Assembly (NCBI GenBank): GCA_945947045.1
Contig: CAMEXG010000006.1
Location: forward strand, 1 to 28,587
Source of the DNA: an uncultured Spirochaetales bacterium
GTDB taxonomy: Bacteria > Spirochaetota > Spirochaetia > Sphaerochaetales > Sphaerochaetaceae
Reading direction: 5' to 3'
DNA: 28,587 nucleotides
Of the stretch, positions 16,422-23,471 are shown piece by piece. The position numbers and the translations under genes were made by a program. The first letter of the stretch is position 1. Each line of letters starts with the position of its first letter. The notes below the pieces were generated by a model, which searched no databases, was not told where the DNA came from, and saw only the letters and a list, made by a program, of their open reading frames with translations.

Positions 16422-16698
16422 TGCCTATCATTATTAATAGAATAAGAATTCCCAAGACAGACCCTATGAGGTACTTTTTGTTTCTTTCGTCGCTTTCGTC
16501 AAGACTCATAGAGAGTATTGCAGGAACGACTGAGATCAAGAATGGCACTATAAGGGCAGGAATCTTTCCCATTGTCGTTGTTCCGCCTGATATATTGAAC
16601 TGAGTGACAATGTTCTCCGGGAGAGCGAAGAAACCGAAGGCTACCAGTATTACAGAAGCGACAATAAGTGCAATTGCGATTTTCTTATTCTTATTCAT
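16411..16698 (-). CDS. DUF1648-domain small membrane protein
   Basis: 95 residues from ATG 16698 (MNKNKKIAIALIVASVILVA); an upstream ATG at 16749 would add 17 poorly fitting residues. It has three membrane segments. After the first comes ALPENIVTQFNISGGTTTMG, which matches the LPxxIPxHfnxxGxxd pattern of the DUF1648/SdpI N-terminal family. SdpI proteins give immunity or act in signalling, but this gene carries only the DUF1648 half and has no associated toxin gene here. It overlaps the convergent Rpn-like gene by 11 bases. No strong ribosome-binding site is visible. Confidence 0.65.
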   Translation of the reverse strand: MNKNKKIAIALIVASVILVAFGFFALPENIVTQFNISGGTTTMGKIPALIVPFLISVVPAILSMSLDESDERNKKYLIGSVLGILILLIMIGINL

Positions 16699-16743
16699 AT
16701 TTTGAATTATAAGGCCTTGGAGAAGTATTTCAACACGCTTTAT

Positions 16744-16840
16744 GTGCACTCTCCCTTCTATTTATGCGGTACATGTGCGGTTGTGTAATATGCGGAAGAA
16801 AAGAATCGCACATAAAGTGCCAATTGTGCAATTAAAGTGC
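16744..16840. repeat. Cluster of GTGC/TGCGG short repeats upstream of an exported protein gene
   Basis: TGCGG occurs at 16765-16769, 16776-16780 and 16791-16795. AAAGTGC is repeated at 16814-16820 and 16834-16840, exactly 20 bases apart. A near-palindrome ATTGTGCAAT lies between them. The density of GTGC elements before the exported protein at 16940 suggests multiple binding sites or a decayed repeat; no regulator is known. Confidence 0.35.
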
Positions 16841-16939
16841 AAATAAAAAAAACTCAAATATTTTTAAATACTTTTTTTACCGTTGCTATTGGTGTGCGGG
16901 GAGGGGAGTAGATTGTAGTTGTAATAAGGAAGCAAAGAA

Positions 16940-17494
16940 ATGAAAAACACAACAAAGAAAGTAATCACAGTCATGGCAGTTTTGGTACTCGCAGCAGCAT
17001 CTCTTTCTGCAAAGGTAAGTATCAGAAGTACAGCCGGTGCTACAAGATACTTTGCAATGTCTGTCAACTCAGCTGCAGGTGGATATCTTGTCGACGGTGT
17101 TTCTGCCGGTGTCGATGCTCTTGTTGATGTTGGCTCCGAAAACAAAGTCTCCTTAGAGGCAAATGCCAAGAAGGCAGCAGACAACAGCTTGTCTGTACTT
17201 ACTTTCAATGCTTCTTTCTACAAAGATGCTTCCATTATGGAAGATATGAAACTCTTCCTTGAGAGTGGAGTTGAGACACACCTTGTTCTTTCTGACGGAA
17301 TCGGAACAGAGATGGGTCTTGCCTGCAAGGGTGGCATCAGCTATCAGGCATCAGAGAATTTCGAGATCGTTATGAGCGCTGGAGTTAGAAACATGTTCTT
17401 CTCTACAGCATGCTCTTCAATGTACGCATCTGTTCCACAGTCTGTAAGTATGGTCGGTGTGGATGCTGGTGTCGAATGCACATATAAGTTCTGA
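16940..17494 (+). CDS. Small exported beta-rich protein, probable outer-membrane barrel
   Basis: 184 residues with a signal peptide (MKNTTKKVITVMAVLVLAAA, cleavage likely after LSA). The mature part is alternating Ser/Gly/Ala/aromatic strands (VSIRSTAGATRYFAMSVN, DAGVECTYKF) and ends in Phe, the usual C-terminal residue for outer-membrane barrel insertion. At about 160 mature residues it would make an eight-strand barrel. AAGGA is 11 bases before the ATG. A 39-codon ORF follows 13 bases after the stop. Upstream is a GTGC-rich repeat cluster. I do not recognise a family. Confidence 0.75.
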   Translation: MKNTTKKVITVMAVLVLAAASLSAKVSIRSTAGATRYFAMSVNSAAGGYLVDGVSAGVDALVDVGSENKVSLEANAKKAADNSLSVLTFNASFYKDASIMEDMKLFLESGVETHLVLSDGIGTEMGLACKGGISYQASENFEIVMSAGVRNMFFSTACSSMYASVPQSVSMVGVDAGVECTYKF

Positions 17495-17507
17495 TTGGAG
17501 GTCGAGT

Positions 17508-17627
17508 ATGACAATGGTATTAATGTTGACAGAGTTATTGGTAGGAGTCCTTGCGATCTCCAAAGTAGTGCAGATCATTTTGAAAATCTATAAATCAGTT
17601 TCAGAAGAGGGTAGAAAGGTAGCGTAA
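17508..17627 (+). CDS. 39-residue single-pass membrane peptide
   Basis: A short ORF missed by length cut-offs. It has an excellent GGAGG at 17497-17501, 6 bases before the ATG, and begins 13 bases after the exported protein stop. The peptide begins MTMVLMLTELLVGVLAISKV, a single hydrophobic segment, and continues to a basic/polar tail (SVSEEGRKVA). Ribosome-binding-site quality, operon position and a membrane-helix composition all support it as a real gene. Function unknown; it could accompany the upstream outer-membrane protein or act as a small membrane regulator or toxin-like peptide. Confidence 0.6.
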   Translation: MTMVLMLTELLVGVLAISKVVQIILKIYKSVSEEGRKVA

Positions 17628-18152
17628 TTAGACTTTTATGATTCTCAATCCTCATATAATTCCTGGTGTTTGAGGCTTTGAGAGTTCTGAGAGAGAATAG
17701 AGTATTCACTTTCTATATATATTTCCTTTTTTCTTAAGAATCTGCATCTCTATATCTAATCAATATTTAGTGCTTAAGATGTGGCTGAGCTTTACTCTCT
17801 ATTACCCGCTTTGAGGGTATGGCTCCTCCACTGATATTGCAGATGGTGTCAATCGGGTTATGTACAGCCTGACTTGTAGTTTCTCTTTTGTCCAGTCGAA
17901 ATAAATCGACGGGAACTTGGATAATGGTGTCCAGGATAACCCTGGTCTCCTTAGATGCTTTAATCTTCCTTATTACACACATCGCGTCTATGGAGACCAA
18001 GGGATTATATATAGCTCTTTTTTTGGACTTATTTCTGTCCTTTTAAAAGGGGGTGTTCAAATAGGCGTAAAAAGCTTATCTGGGGTGATATTCCTACTGT
18101 ATTGACCTCAGATATAATCGGGGGATTATTTGCTTTACGTCTTATAAAAACC
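17628..18152. other. 525-base non-coding stretch with many hairpins, possible structured RNA
   Basis: No ORF here has a credible ribosome-binding site or recognisable product. Plus-strand hairpins include TACCC-n7-GGGTA (near 17807), GTCGA-n6-TCGAC (near 17895), CCAGG-n4-CCTGG (near 17930), a long-range TGGTCTCC/GGAGACCA pair (near 17943/17995), the palindrome CCTTTTAAAAGG (18039-18050) and TATCTGGGGT pairing ACCTCAGATA over 18 bases (18078-18114). The stretch leads into a strong terminator at 18153-18193. It may be a structured RNA, a decayed gene, or a leader; individually short stems can arise by chance. Confidence 0.35.
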
Positions 18153-18193
18153 AGAGGGCATCAGCATGAATAGTGCTGGCTCTCTTTTTTTTT
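18153..18193 (+). terminator. Strong intrinsic terminator, 70 bases before the deacylase gene
   Basis: Bases 18153-18166 pair with 18174-18185 as a 12-bp stem with a 2-base bulge (AT, 18160-18161), one G-U pair and a 7-base loop (TGAATAG), followed by eight T (18186-18193). It either ends an RNA from the preceding non-coding stretch or acts as a leader attenuator for the deacylase gene. Confidence 0.85.
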
Positions 18194-18262
18194 ATTATTT
18201 TATAAATAATGATGTATGAATGAAACCTGAAAAGAAAGTATCATCAAAAAAAGAGTGAAGAG

Positions 18263-18754
18263 ATGAAGAGCGAAGAGTTAAGGGAAGAGCTAAGGAAAAA
18301 GGATATTAAGTTTGAAGAAACTTTTCATAAAGCAGTATATACCTCTAAAGAGGGGCATATGCTTTCTCTTCCTCAATGTGAAGCTGAAGCAAAGAATCTT
18401 TTTTTGAAAAGCAAGAAGTCTTTTGTTTTGATGACTGTCAAAGGTGATAAGAGGGTGGACTTAAAAGCAATGGCTAAAGCTATGGGTTTTTCTTCATTCT
18501 CTTTCGGAAAGGAAGATGAGCTTTTCTCTCTTCTGTCCTTTGCCCCCGGTTCAGTCACTCCCATGGGGCTTCTTAACGATAAGGAAAGAAGAGTTGAATT
18601 CTACTTGGATTCAGATTTCAAGGATGGTCTGATTTATGTTCATCCTATGGAGAATACTTCGTCTATTCTTCTTTCTTCCAATGATTTATTTGAGTTTTTA
18701 TCTTCCAATTTTGTAAAGTGCAACTGGATCGGGATAAAGACAAAGGAGACGTAA
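18263..18754 (+). CDS. YbaK/ProX-type aminoacyl-tRNA deacylase (PrdX-like)
   Basis: 163 residues matching the free-standing Cys/Pro/Ala-tRNA editing family. Features are the N-terminal MKSEELREELRKKDIKFEET helix, QCEAEAKNLFLKSKKS (about 37-52), a conserved Lys in VKGDKRVDLKAMAKAMG, then GSVTPMGLLNDKE (about 95-107) and the C-terminal YVHPMENTSSILLSSNDL. It should hydrolyse mischarged tRNA (typically Ala-tRNA-Pro) in the cytoplasm. Its ribosome-binding site is weak (GAAGAG). The next gene begins immediately at the stop. A leader terminator 70 bases upstream may mean attenuation control. Confidence 0.9.
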   Translation: MKSEELREELRKKDIKFEETFHKAVYTSKEGHMLSLPQCEAEAKNLFLKSKKSFVLMTVKGDKRVDLKAMAKAMGFSSFSFGKEDELFSLLSFAPGSVTPMGLLNDKERRVEFYLDSDFKDGLIYVHPMENTSSILLSSNDLFEFLSSNFVKCNWIGIKTKET

Positions 18755-19420
18755 ATGGAGAGCAGAGTCAAGTTTTTTACTCAAGTCGATAATGAAGCAG
18801 GAATCGCAAGTCTCACAGTATTCTTGTACGGGGAGGGAAAGGTAGAAGTCAGCTTCCAAGGTGAAGAGAGATTGGTTGAGCTAAGCAAAGAGGGAAAAAG
18901 GGAAGACTTCTTTATTCTTAATACACTCTTGTGGGATGGAAAGAAGAATCCTAGGCTTTATTCATTTTTTGTAAATGGGAGAGAGTATAGATTCGGACTC
19001 AGAAATTTTGGTCTCGACAGGAATAAAGGCTTTTTTCTTAATGGAGCGAGTTACCCTCTCGATTCAACAAACACCCTCATTACTGATGACATTTATAGAT
19101 TGGATAAGTGTGATATAGAAGGTGTCGTCACTGCATTTCTCTTTCCCTTCGGCCATGTGCCCGGAGAAGATGAAATAGCGCTTTTATCATCGCATCCTTC
19201 TGTGTTTTTCTGGGGATATGAAATAAAGGACGAGAAAGAAGAAGAGATGAGAAAGCTTAATTCAATTCTTTATTCCCTCGATAAAACCAGGGCGACTATA
19301 GGAATCTTTGAACACAAAGAATCATTCCTCCCTGTTTTTGACATCTCAGTGGTCAATAAAGGAAATAGAGAAGAGAAGGGCATAGTAGCTTTCAGAGAAA
19401 GGGATGGTTTCAAATTATAA
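18755..19420 (+). CDS. Shrunken GH2 (beta-galactosidase-like) relic, probably non-catalytic
   Basis: 221 residues with no signal peptide, starting one base after the deacylase stop (TAAATG), with GGAG 7 bases upstream. Its segments align in order with GH2 glycosidases: an Ig-like sandwich (about 1-57), LLWDGKKNPRLY (58-69; GH2 LW..xxP.LY), YRFGLRNFGLDRNKGFFLNG (78-97; GFR..gxxLNGkp), DKCDIEGVV (117-125; CDxxGl), SHPSVFFWGYE (146-156; NHPSIxxWslgNE) and SLDKTR (174-179; xxDptRp). GH2 domains are normally 600-1000 residues. The sugar-binding N-domain, part of the early barrel, and the nucleophile half are missing, and the acid/base NE motif is replaced (GYEIKDE). The ORF stays intact, so it may be a maintained non-enzymatic protein. 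The assignment rests on motif order only. Confidence 0.6.
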   Translation: MESRVKFFTQVDNEAGIASLTVFLYGEGKVEVSFQGEERLVELSKEGKREDFFILNTLLWDGKKNPRLYSFFVNGREYRFGLRNFGLDRNKGFFLNGASYPLDSTNTLITDDIYRLDKCDIEGVVTAFLFPFGHVPGEDEIALLSSHPSVFFWGYEIKDEKEEEMRKLNSILYSLDKTRATIGIFEHKESFLPVFDISVVNKGNREEKGIVAFRERDGFKL

Positions 19421-19438
19421 GGGCGCTTTTTCGCGCCC
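19421..19438. terminator. Convergent-end hairpin
   Basis: GGGCGC (19421-19426) and GCGCCC (19433-19438) form a 6-bp stem over a T-rich loop right after the GH2-relic stop and 6 bases beyond the convergent PAQR stop. It could serve both strands; a U-tract is lacking on the plus strand, so confidence is moderate. Confidence 0.5.
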
Positions 19439-19444
19439 CATGAA

Positions 19445-20134
19445 TTACGCTATGTATAGATATATCATTGCATAATGAAAGAGTGTTCCTCCCATAATGA
19501 AGAGATGGAAGATTTCGTGACTCTTAAAGTGTCTGTTTCTCTCCAAGAAGGGAATCTTCATTGCATAGATCAAGGCTCCGATTGTGTATGTGATTCCTCC
19601 AAGAAGTAATAGTCTGAAGCCACCGGAGGGAAGAGTGTTGTAGATATTCCCCAATGATGGAGCGCAAGCCCAACCCATTAGTAAATAAATGACGGAAGAG
19701 ACCCACTTGGGGCAGTTGATCCAGAACAATTTGATGACAAGAGCCAAAAGAGCAAGAACCCATACATAACACATTAGGCTGATTCCACCTACACTTCTAA
19801 GAGAGATTATGCATAGGGGTGTATAAGTTCCGGCCACAAGAAAGCCTATCATTGCATGGTCAATTTTTCTTAGAATCTTGTTTTTCTTATCTCCGATATT
19901 AAAGCCATGGTAGCAGGAAGAGGCCCCATATAGAAAAATAGTGCTGAGTGAAAAAATAGATAATGAGAGTAGTTCTACAGAGCCAAGGTGATCAGAAGCC
20001 CCCTTCATCAACAGAATGGGAGAAGCGATTATGCACATAATAAATGCGATGAAGTGTGTGAGTGCACTTATTGGATCTTTTGCCTCAAATGATGGGATTT
20101 CTTTGGCTCTTGGTAACATTATATTAATTGTCAT
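19445..20134 (-). CDS. PAQR/hemolysin III family membrane protein
   Basis: 229 residues with seven predicted membrane segments. Characteristic residues are ALTHFIAFIM in helix 1, SSCYHGFNIGDKKNKILRKI with DHAMIGFLVAGTYTPL, and the C-terminal SHEIFHLFIMGGTLFHY carrying the metal-site histidines. The family (YqfA, hemolysin III) are integral membrane proteins, possibly hydrolases, with uncertain physiological function. I chose ATG 20134, with AGGAGG 7 bases upstream; a frame extending to 20239 would run through the shared operator and is rejected. It is transcribed divergently from the DUF1836 regulator across a long inverted repeat. Confidence 0.88.
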   Translation of the reverse strand: MTINIMLPRAKEIPSFEAKDPISALTHFIAFIMCIIASPILLMKGASDHLGSVELLSLSIFSLSTIFLYGASSCYHGFNIGDKKNKILRKIDHAMIGFLVAGTYTPLCIISLRSVGGISLMCYVWVLALLALVIKLFWINCPKWVSSVIYLLMGWACAPSLGNIYNTLPSGGFRLLLLGGITYTIGALIYAMKIPFLERNRHFKSHEIFHLFIMGGTLFHYAMIYLYIA

Positions 20135-20184
20135 CTCCGTTCCTCCTTGCAGATACCTTAAAATACTGATATAACAAACTTGTA

Positions 20185-20258
20185 ATCGGTTTTTTAAAAA
20201 CTTGTATATAGTTCTAAGAGTATCTGGGATACTTGTCAAGAGTTTTTTAAAAACCGAT
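20185..20258. promoter_or_regulatory. Large inverted repeat between PAQR and DUF1836 genes (candidate operator)
   Basis: ATCGGTTTTTTAAAAACTTG (20185-20204) and its near reverse complement at 20237-20258 form arms of about 20 bases that pair apart from two extra bases near the inner end of the right arm. The centre contains another inverted repeat, GTATC-TGG-GATAC (20220-20232). The structure sits between two divergent genes and includes the likely promoters, fitting an operator for the adjacent DUF1836 protein. Confidence 0.55.
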
Positions 20259-20279
20259 ATAAAGATTTTGGAGATATTT

Positions 20280-20798
20280 ATGATTTTAAGAATAGATGAA
20301 AAGGCATTGTCTTCTCTCTCGTCCTATTCTCTCCCTTCCTTTAGGGAGATACCTGATGTAGGTTTGTACCTTAACCAGTGCGCTACATATATAAACAGAG
20401 TCTTTGAAAATATAGACGGCATATCCATAACTGAAAGTATGATCAGCAACTATGTAAAGAAGAAGCTGATTCCAAATCCATTAAAGAAACAGTATTCAAG
20501 GGAGAGCATCGCTTACCTTATTTTTATTGCGGTGGCAAAGAATGTGATGAGTTTGGATGACATACAGGTTCTTTTGTCTCTACAGAGAAAGAATTTCAGA
20601 GTAGAAGAGTCTTATGAATATTTCAGGTCCGAGTTTGTATCTGTCTTGAAGTATGTATTCTCCTTGGGTGATATGCCCTCTTCTATTGATGAGAAGGGAA
20701 GTATGGAAAAAGAGCTGTTGAGAAATATTCTTGTAACTGTCTCCCATAAAATATACATTGATTTGGCCTTTGACCTACTGAGAAAGGGAAATAAGTGA
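20280..20798 (+). CDS. DUF1836 (YkrK-like) putative transcriptional regulator
   Basis: 172 residues from ATG 20280, with GGAG 6 bases upstream; an earlier ATG at 20202 lies in the operator and is rejected. The sequence matches DUF1836: LPSFREIPDVGLYLNQCATY (about 17-36), then ITESMISNYVKKKLIPNPLK, a MerR-like HTH with the conserved MI.NYVK.., then YSRESIAYLIFIAVAKNVMS. It should bind DNA, probably the inverted repeat in its own upstream region, and may regulate the divergent PAQR gene. The following 2'-5' RNA ligase-like gene starts at the stop codon, so the two are coupled. Confidence 0.85.
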   Translation: MILRIDEKALSSLSSYSLPSFREIPDVGLYLNQCATYINRVFENIDGISITESMISNYVKKKLIPNPLKKQYSRESIAYLIFIAVAKNVMSLDDIQVLLSLQRKNFRVEESYEYFRSEFVSVLKYVFSLGDMPSSIDEKGSMEKELLRNILVTVSHKIYIDLAFDLLRKGNK

Positions 20799-21343
20799 TG
20801 ATTGATAATAATACACACTTTATTGGATTTCTCCCTCCTCCTGATATTAGGAGAGTCGTGGAAAGTGACAGAAAGTGGAGTGAAAAGTATGGTTGTAGAA
20901 GCGGTCACTCCACACCTGTACATGTGACTTTGGTCCCTCCCTTTTCCTCCCAAAAATCCACTAGGGAGATAAAAGACACTCTTAATGGAATACTGCCGCT
21001 TCTCTCTCCCTTTTCGTCTAAAGTGGAAGGATATGGTAGTTTTGGAAATAGGACTATTTTTTTGAGAGTGGAACCAAGTGGAGATTGGGATAATCTATCA
21101 AAAACACTTTCAAAAGGATTAAAGGCGATGGGGGAGAGAGTAAAGGTGGAGAATAAGCCTCTTGTCCCCCATCTGACAGTGGCCAACAGGGATATTCCTC
21201 CTAATAAGTTCGATTTTCTCTTTTCTTCACTCTCTTCCCATAGTTTCTCTTCTATCTTTACTGTCGATAGCGTCGCTCTCTTTCATAGGGAAGGAAGAGG
21301 ATGGAGAGTAGACGAAGAAGATATATTGAGAATCGGGATGTAG
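20798..21343 (+). CDS. 2'-5' RNA ligase / 2H phosphoesterase superfamily protein
   Basis: 181 residues with the two H-x-T/S motifs that define the superfamily: HVTLVPPF near residue 42 and HLTVANRD near residue 125. These place two histidines for 2',3'-cyclic phosphate or 2'-5' linkage hydrolysis/ligation of RNA. The length is typical of ThpR-like proteins. The start ATG at 20798 shares one base with the DUF1836 stop (TGATG); GTG 20795 is an alternative. It is probably cytoplasmic. Its stop abuts the convergent flavoprotein stop with no spacer. Confidence 0.82.
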   Translation: MIDNNTHFIGFLPPPDIRRVVESDRKWSEKYGCRSGHSTPVHVTLVPPFSSQKSTREIKDTLNGILPLLSPFSSKVEGYGSFGNRTIFLRVEPSGDWDNLSKTLSKGLKAMGERVKVENKPLVPHLTVANRDIPPNKFDFLFSSLSSHSFSSIFTVDSVALFHREGRGWRVDEEDILRIGM

Positions 21344-22486
21344 TTATTTTTCTTTCTTAAGAGAAAGATATGCACTATAAGCGGAAGAGAAAGCGAAAGT
21401 GAGATTGTATCCTCCGCACTCTCCGTCCACATCCAGGGCTTCTCCGATAATCCAGAGATTAGGAACCAGCTTGGATTTAAATGTAAAGGGATCCACTTCA
21501 TCTGTATCTACGCCCCCACGGGTGACGGTGGAAGAGTTGAGCATACCCTTTGTTGTTACAATCGGGGTCCACTTATAGATTTTATCACGATACTCTTCGC
21601 TGTCTTTCTTGGAAAGTTCTCCTATCTTTTTGTCTTTCCAGCTCAGTCTCTCCTCCAAGAGCCTCAACGGGAGTAAAGTCTCTTCGTGTAGTGCTTTGAT
21701 GGCTCTCATGTTTCCCTTTAAATGGAATAACTCTGAGGGAGGTAAATATGAGAGAGAAATCTCGATTTGATCGTCGTTCTCCACTTCTCTCGAAATATTC
21801 ATCACCTCAGGCCCGGAGATTCCGTTACGTGTAAAAAGAATAGAGCCTTCTCTCTTTATTTTCTTGTATTTAATACATGCGTCTTCTACAGTAATCCCCT
21901 CAACTCTCCCCATGTCTTCTTTCACCTTCAAGCTGCATAAAGCGGGGCGAATGGGAACAATCTTATGCCCAAGGAGGGAGAGTATAGGGAAAAATGAGCC
22001 GTCAGATCCAGTCTGAGAAAACGAAGAACCCCCGGTGGCTATTACCAGTTTATCTGCTTCGACAACGCCTTTATTTGTAGTGATTATAAAAGAGTCCTCG
22101 TTTCTAGTGATAGAGAGAACCCTTGTCTCCAGAGCTATATCTCCCTTTCGTAGTGCGTTTATTACATCACAGCTTTTCTCTGAGACAGGGAACACTTTTC
22201 CATCTGAGCGAGTATATGTATCAAGGGAGAGAGAAGAAAAATACTCTCTTATTCTCCCTGGACCGAAGGTATAGATGGAAGGAGAGACAAACCTCTTTTT
22301 GTCATAGTAATGGGAAACTATTTCTCTCGCGTCTCCTTCATGGGTAAGGTTGCATTTGCCTCCTCCGGTCAGTGAGAGCTTCTTTCCGACTTCATTATTC
22401 CTTTCTAATAGTAGGGCCTCCCGAATAAGTGAAGAGAGAAATAAGCCTGAAGCTCCGCCTCCGATAATTACTATTTCTCTTTTCAT
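21344..22486 (-). CDS. HI0933/YhiN-like FAD-dependent flavoprotein
   Basis: 380 residues from ATG 22486 (MKREIVIIGGGASGLFLSSL), giving the FAD Rossmann motif GGGASG at the extreme N-terminus. LLLERNNEVGKKLSLTGGGK with CNLTH follows, the diagnostic motif of the HI0933/BaiN-type family. The C-terminal SSTVTRGGVDTDEVDP and GEALDVDGECGGYNLTFAFS are also conserved. Family members are NAD(P)/FAD oxidoreductases of unclear substrate, some linked to bile-acid reduction. The start overlaps the upstream kinase stop by ATGA, showing translational coupling. A frame to 22516 adds ten residues and is rejected. Confidence 0.9.
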   Translation of the reverse strand: MKREIVIIGGGASGLFLSSLIREALLLERNNEVGKKLSLTGGGKCNLTHEGDAREIVSHYYDKKRFVSPSIYTFGPGRIREYFSSLSLDTYTRSDGKVFPVSEKSCDVINALRKGDIALETRVLSITRNEDSFIITTNKGVVEADKLVIATGGSSFSQTGSDGSFFPILSLLGHKIVPIRPALCSLKVKEDMGRVEGITVEDACIKYKKIKREGSILFTRNGISGPEVMNISREVENDDQIEISLSYLPPSELFHLKGNMRAIKALHEETLLPLRLLEERLSWKDKKIGELSKKDSEEYRDKIYKWTPIVTTKGMLNSSTVTRGGVDTDEVDPFTFKSKLVPNLWIIGEALDVDGECGGYNLTFAFSSAYSAYLSLKKEK

Positions 22487-23352
22487 TTGAGAATGCCTAT
22501 TTTCTTCATAAGCCAAGGGAGTGCTTTCTCGAAGTCTATGTAAAGTGTGGAATAATCATCTTCTTCCATGGTTTTCTTGATGGACTTTAACACAAAGTCT
22601 CCTGAAATGGATATCGCCTCCTCTAGGTTTGTTCCCCTAAGTAAGGCACCTGTGAGAGAAGAGGCAAAGACATCACCGGCTCCGCAGAAGGACTGGTTTA
22701 TTTTCTTATGAAAGTGCCATGTTATTCTTTCTCTTGTACTGTCATAGGCGACATTTCCTATTTTGCCTTTTATTCCTTTAAGGTTCTTTTGGTCTGAGGT
22801 AAAGGAGACTCCTTTAAGAACTACGTTTTTCGTTCCAAGCTTTGAAAGATCTTTTAAGATAGAAATGATGTCTTCTTCTGTATATTCTTTATTGAAGAGA
22901 TCTTCTCCAAGAAGAAAAGAAGCTTCTGTCAAATTAGGAAGAATAACATCAGATCCATTTATTATCTTATGTATGTGTGAAGCAAAGGAAGAAGATATAC
23001 CGCTATACATCTTTCCTTCATCAGCCATAGCAGGGTCTACAATAAGCAGTGTGTCATCTCTTCTGAAATCTTTGACAAAGTCTTTTACATGGTCTACATG
23101 GATTTCTGAACCTAGGTATCCTGTATATATTGCATCAAAAGAAAACCTTTGTTTCTTCCAGTGATCAGTTATAGGGGTGAAGTCTGAAGAGAGGTCATGG
23201 ACAAAGAAGTCATCGAAGCCTGAGTGGGTGCTTAATAGTGCAGTAGGCAGGACTGCAGTATCGATGCCCATGGCGCTGAGAATAGGAAGGGCCACAGTAA
23301 TGGAGCACTTTCCTTTACATGAAATATCTTGGATAGTAACTGCTTTTTTCAC
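22483..23352 (-). CDS. Pyridoxamine/pyridoxal kinase (PdxY/PdxK-like)
   Basis: 289 residues of the ribokinase-like vitamin B6 kinase family. Seen are the start MKKAVTIQDISCKGKCSITV, the substrate segment LPTALLSTHSGF (about 36-47), DPAMADEGKMY, the LPNLTEASFLLG stretch and the phosphoryl-transfer motif FCGAGDVFASSLTGALLRG (catalytic Asp in GAGD). It would phosphorylate pyridoxal/pyridoxamine in the cytoplasm. It lies upstream of the flavoprotein with a 4-base overlap, forming a two-gene operon, divergent from the histidine kinase gene. Confidence 0.88.
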   Translation of the reverse strand: MKKAVTIQDISCKGKCSITVALPILSAMGIDTAVLPTALLSTHSGFDDFFVHDLSSDFTPITDHWKKQRFSFDAIYTGYLGSEIHVDHVKDFVKDFRRDDTLLIVDPAMADEGKMYSGISSSFASHIHKIINGSDVILPNLTEASFLLGEDLFNKEYTEEDIISILKDLSKLGTKNVVLKGVSFTSDQKNLKGIKGKIGNVAYDSTRERITWHFHKKINQSFCGAGDVFASSLTGALLRGTNLEEAISISGDFVLKSIKKTMEEDDYSTLYIDFEKALPWLMKKIGILK

Positions 23353-23471
23353 ACTTTGATTCTATATGTCACTAAGAGTGGATTCAAGATACTAAATGGA
23401 TTTCTGTTTCTATGAAATAAAAAAGTAGAATTAGTAATCTTATAAGGCTAGAATAAAAGAGGAGGAAAGCT

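Noticed and set aside
17767..18000. 77-residue minus-strand ORF with SIDAM, weakly like ISAs1-type transposases
   Set aside because: Only a few residues match; the neighbouring sequence does not continue the family pattern and no inverted terminal repeats were found.
18053..18077. TTCAAAT resembling a tRNA T-loop
   Set aside because: Flanking bases do not form a T-stem and there is no acceptor stem or anticodon arm.
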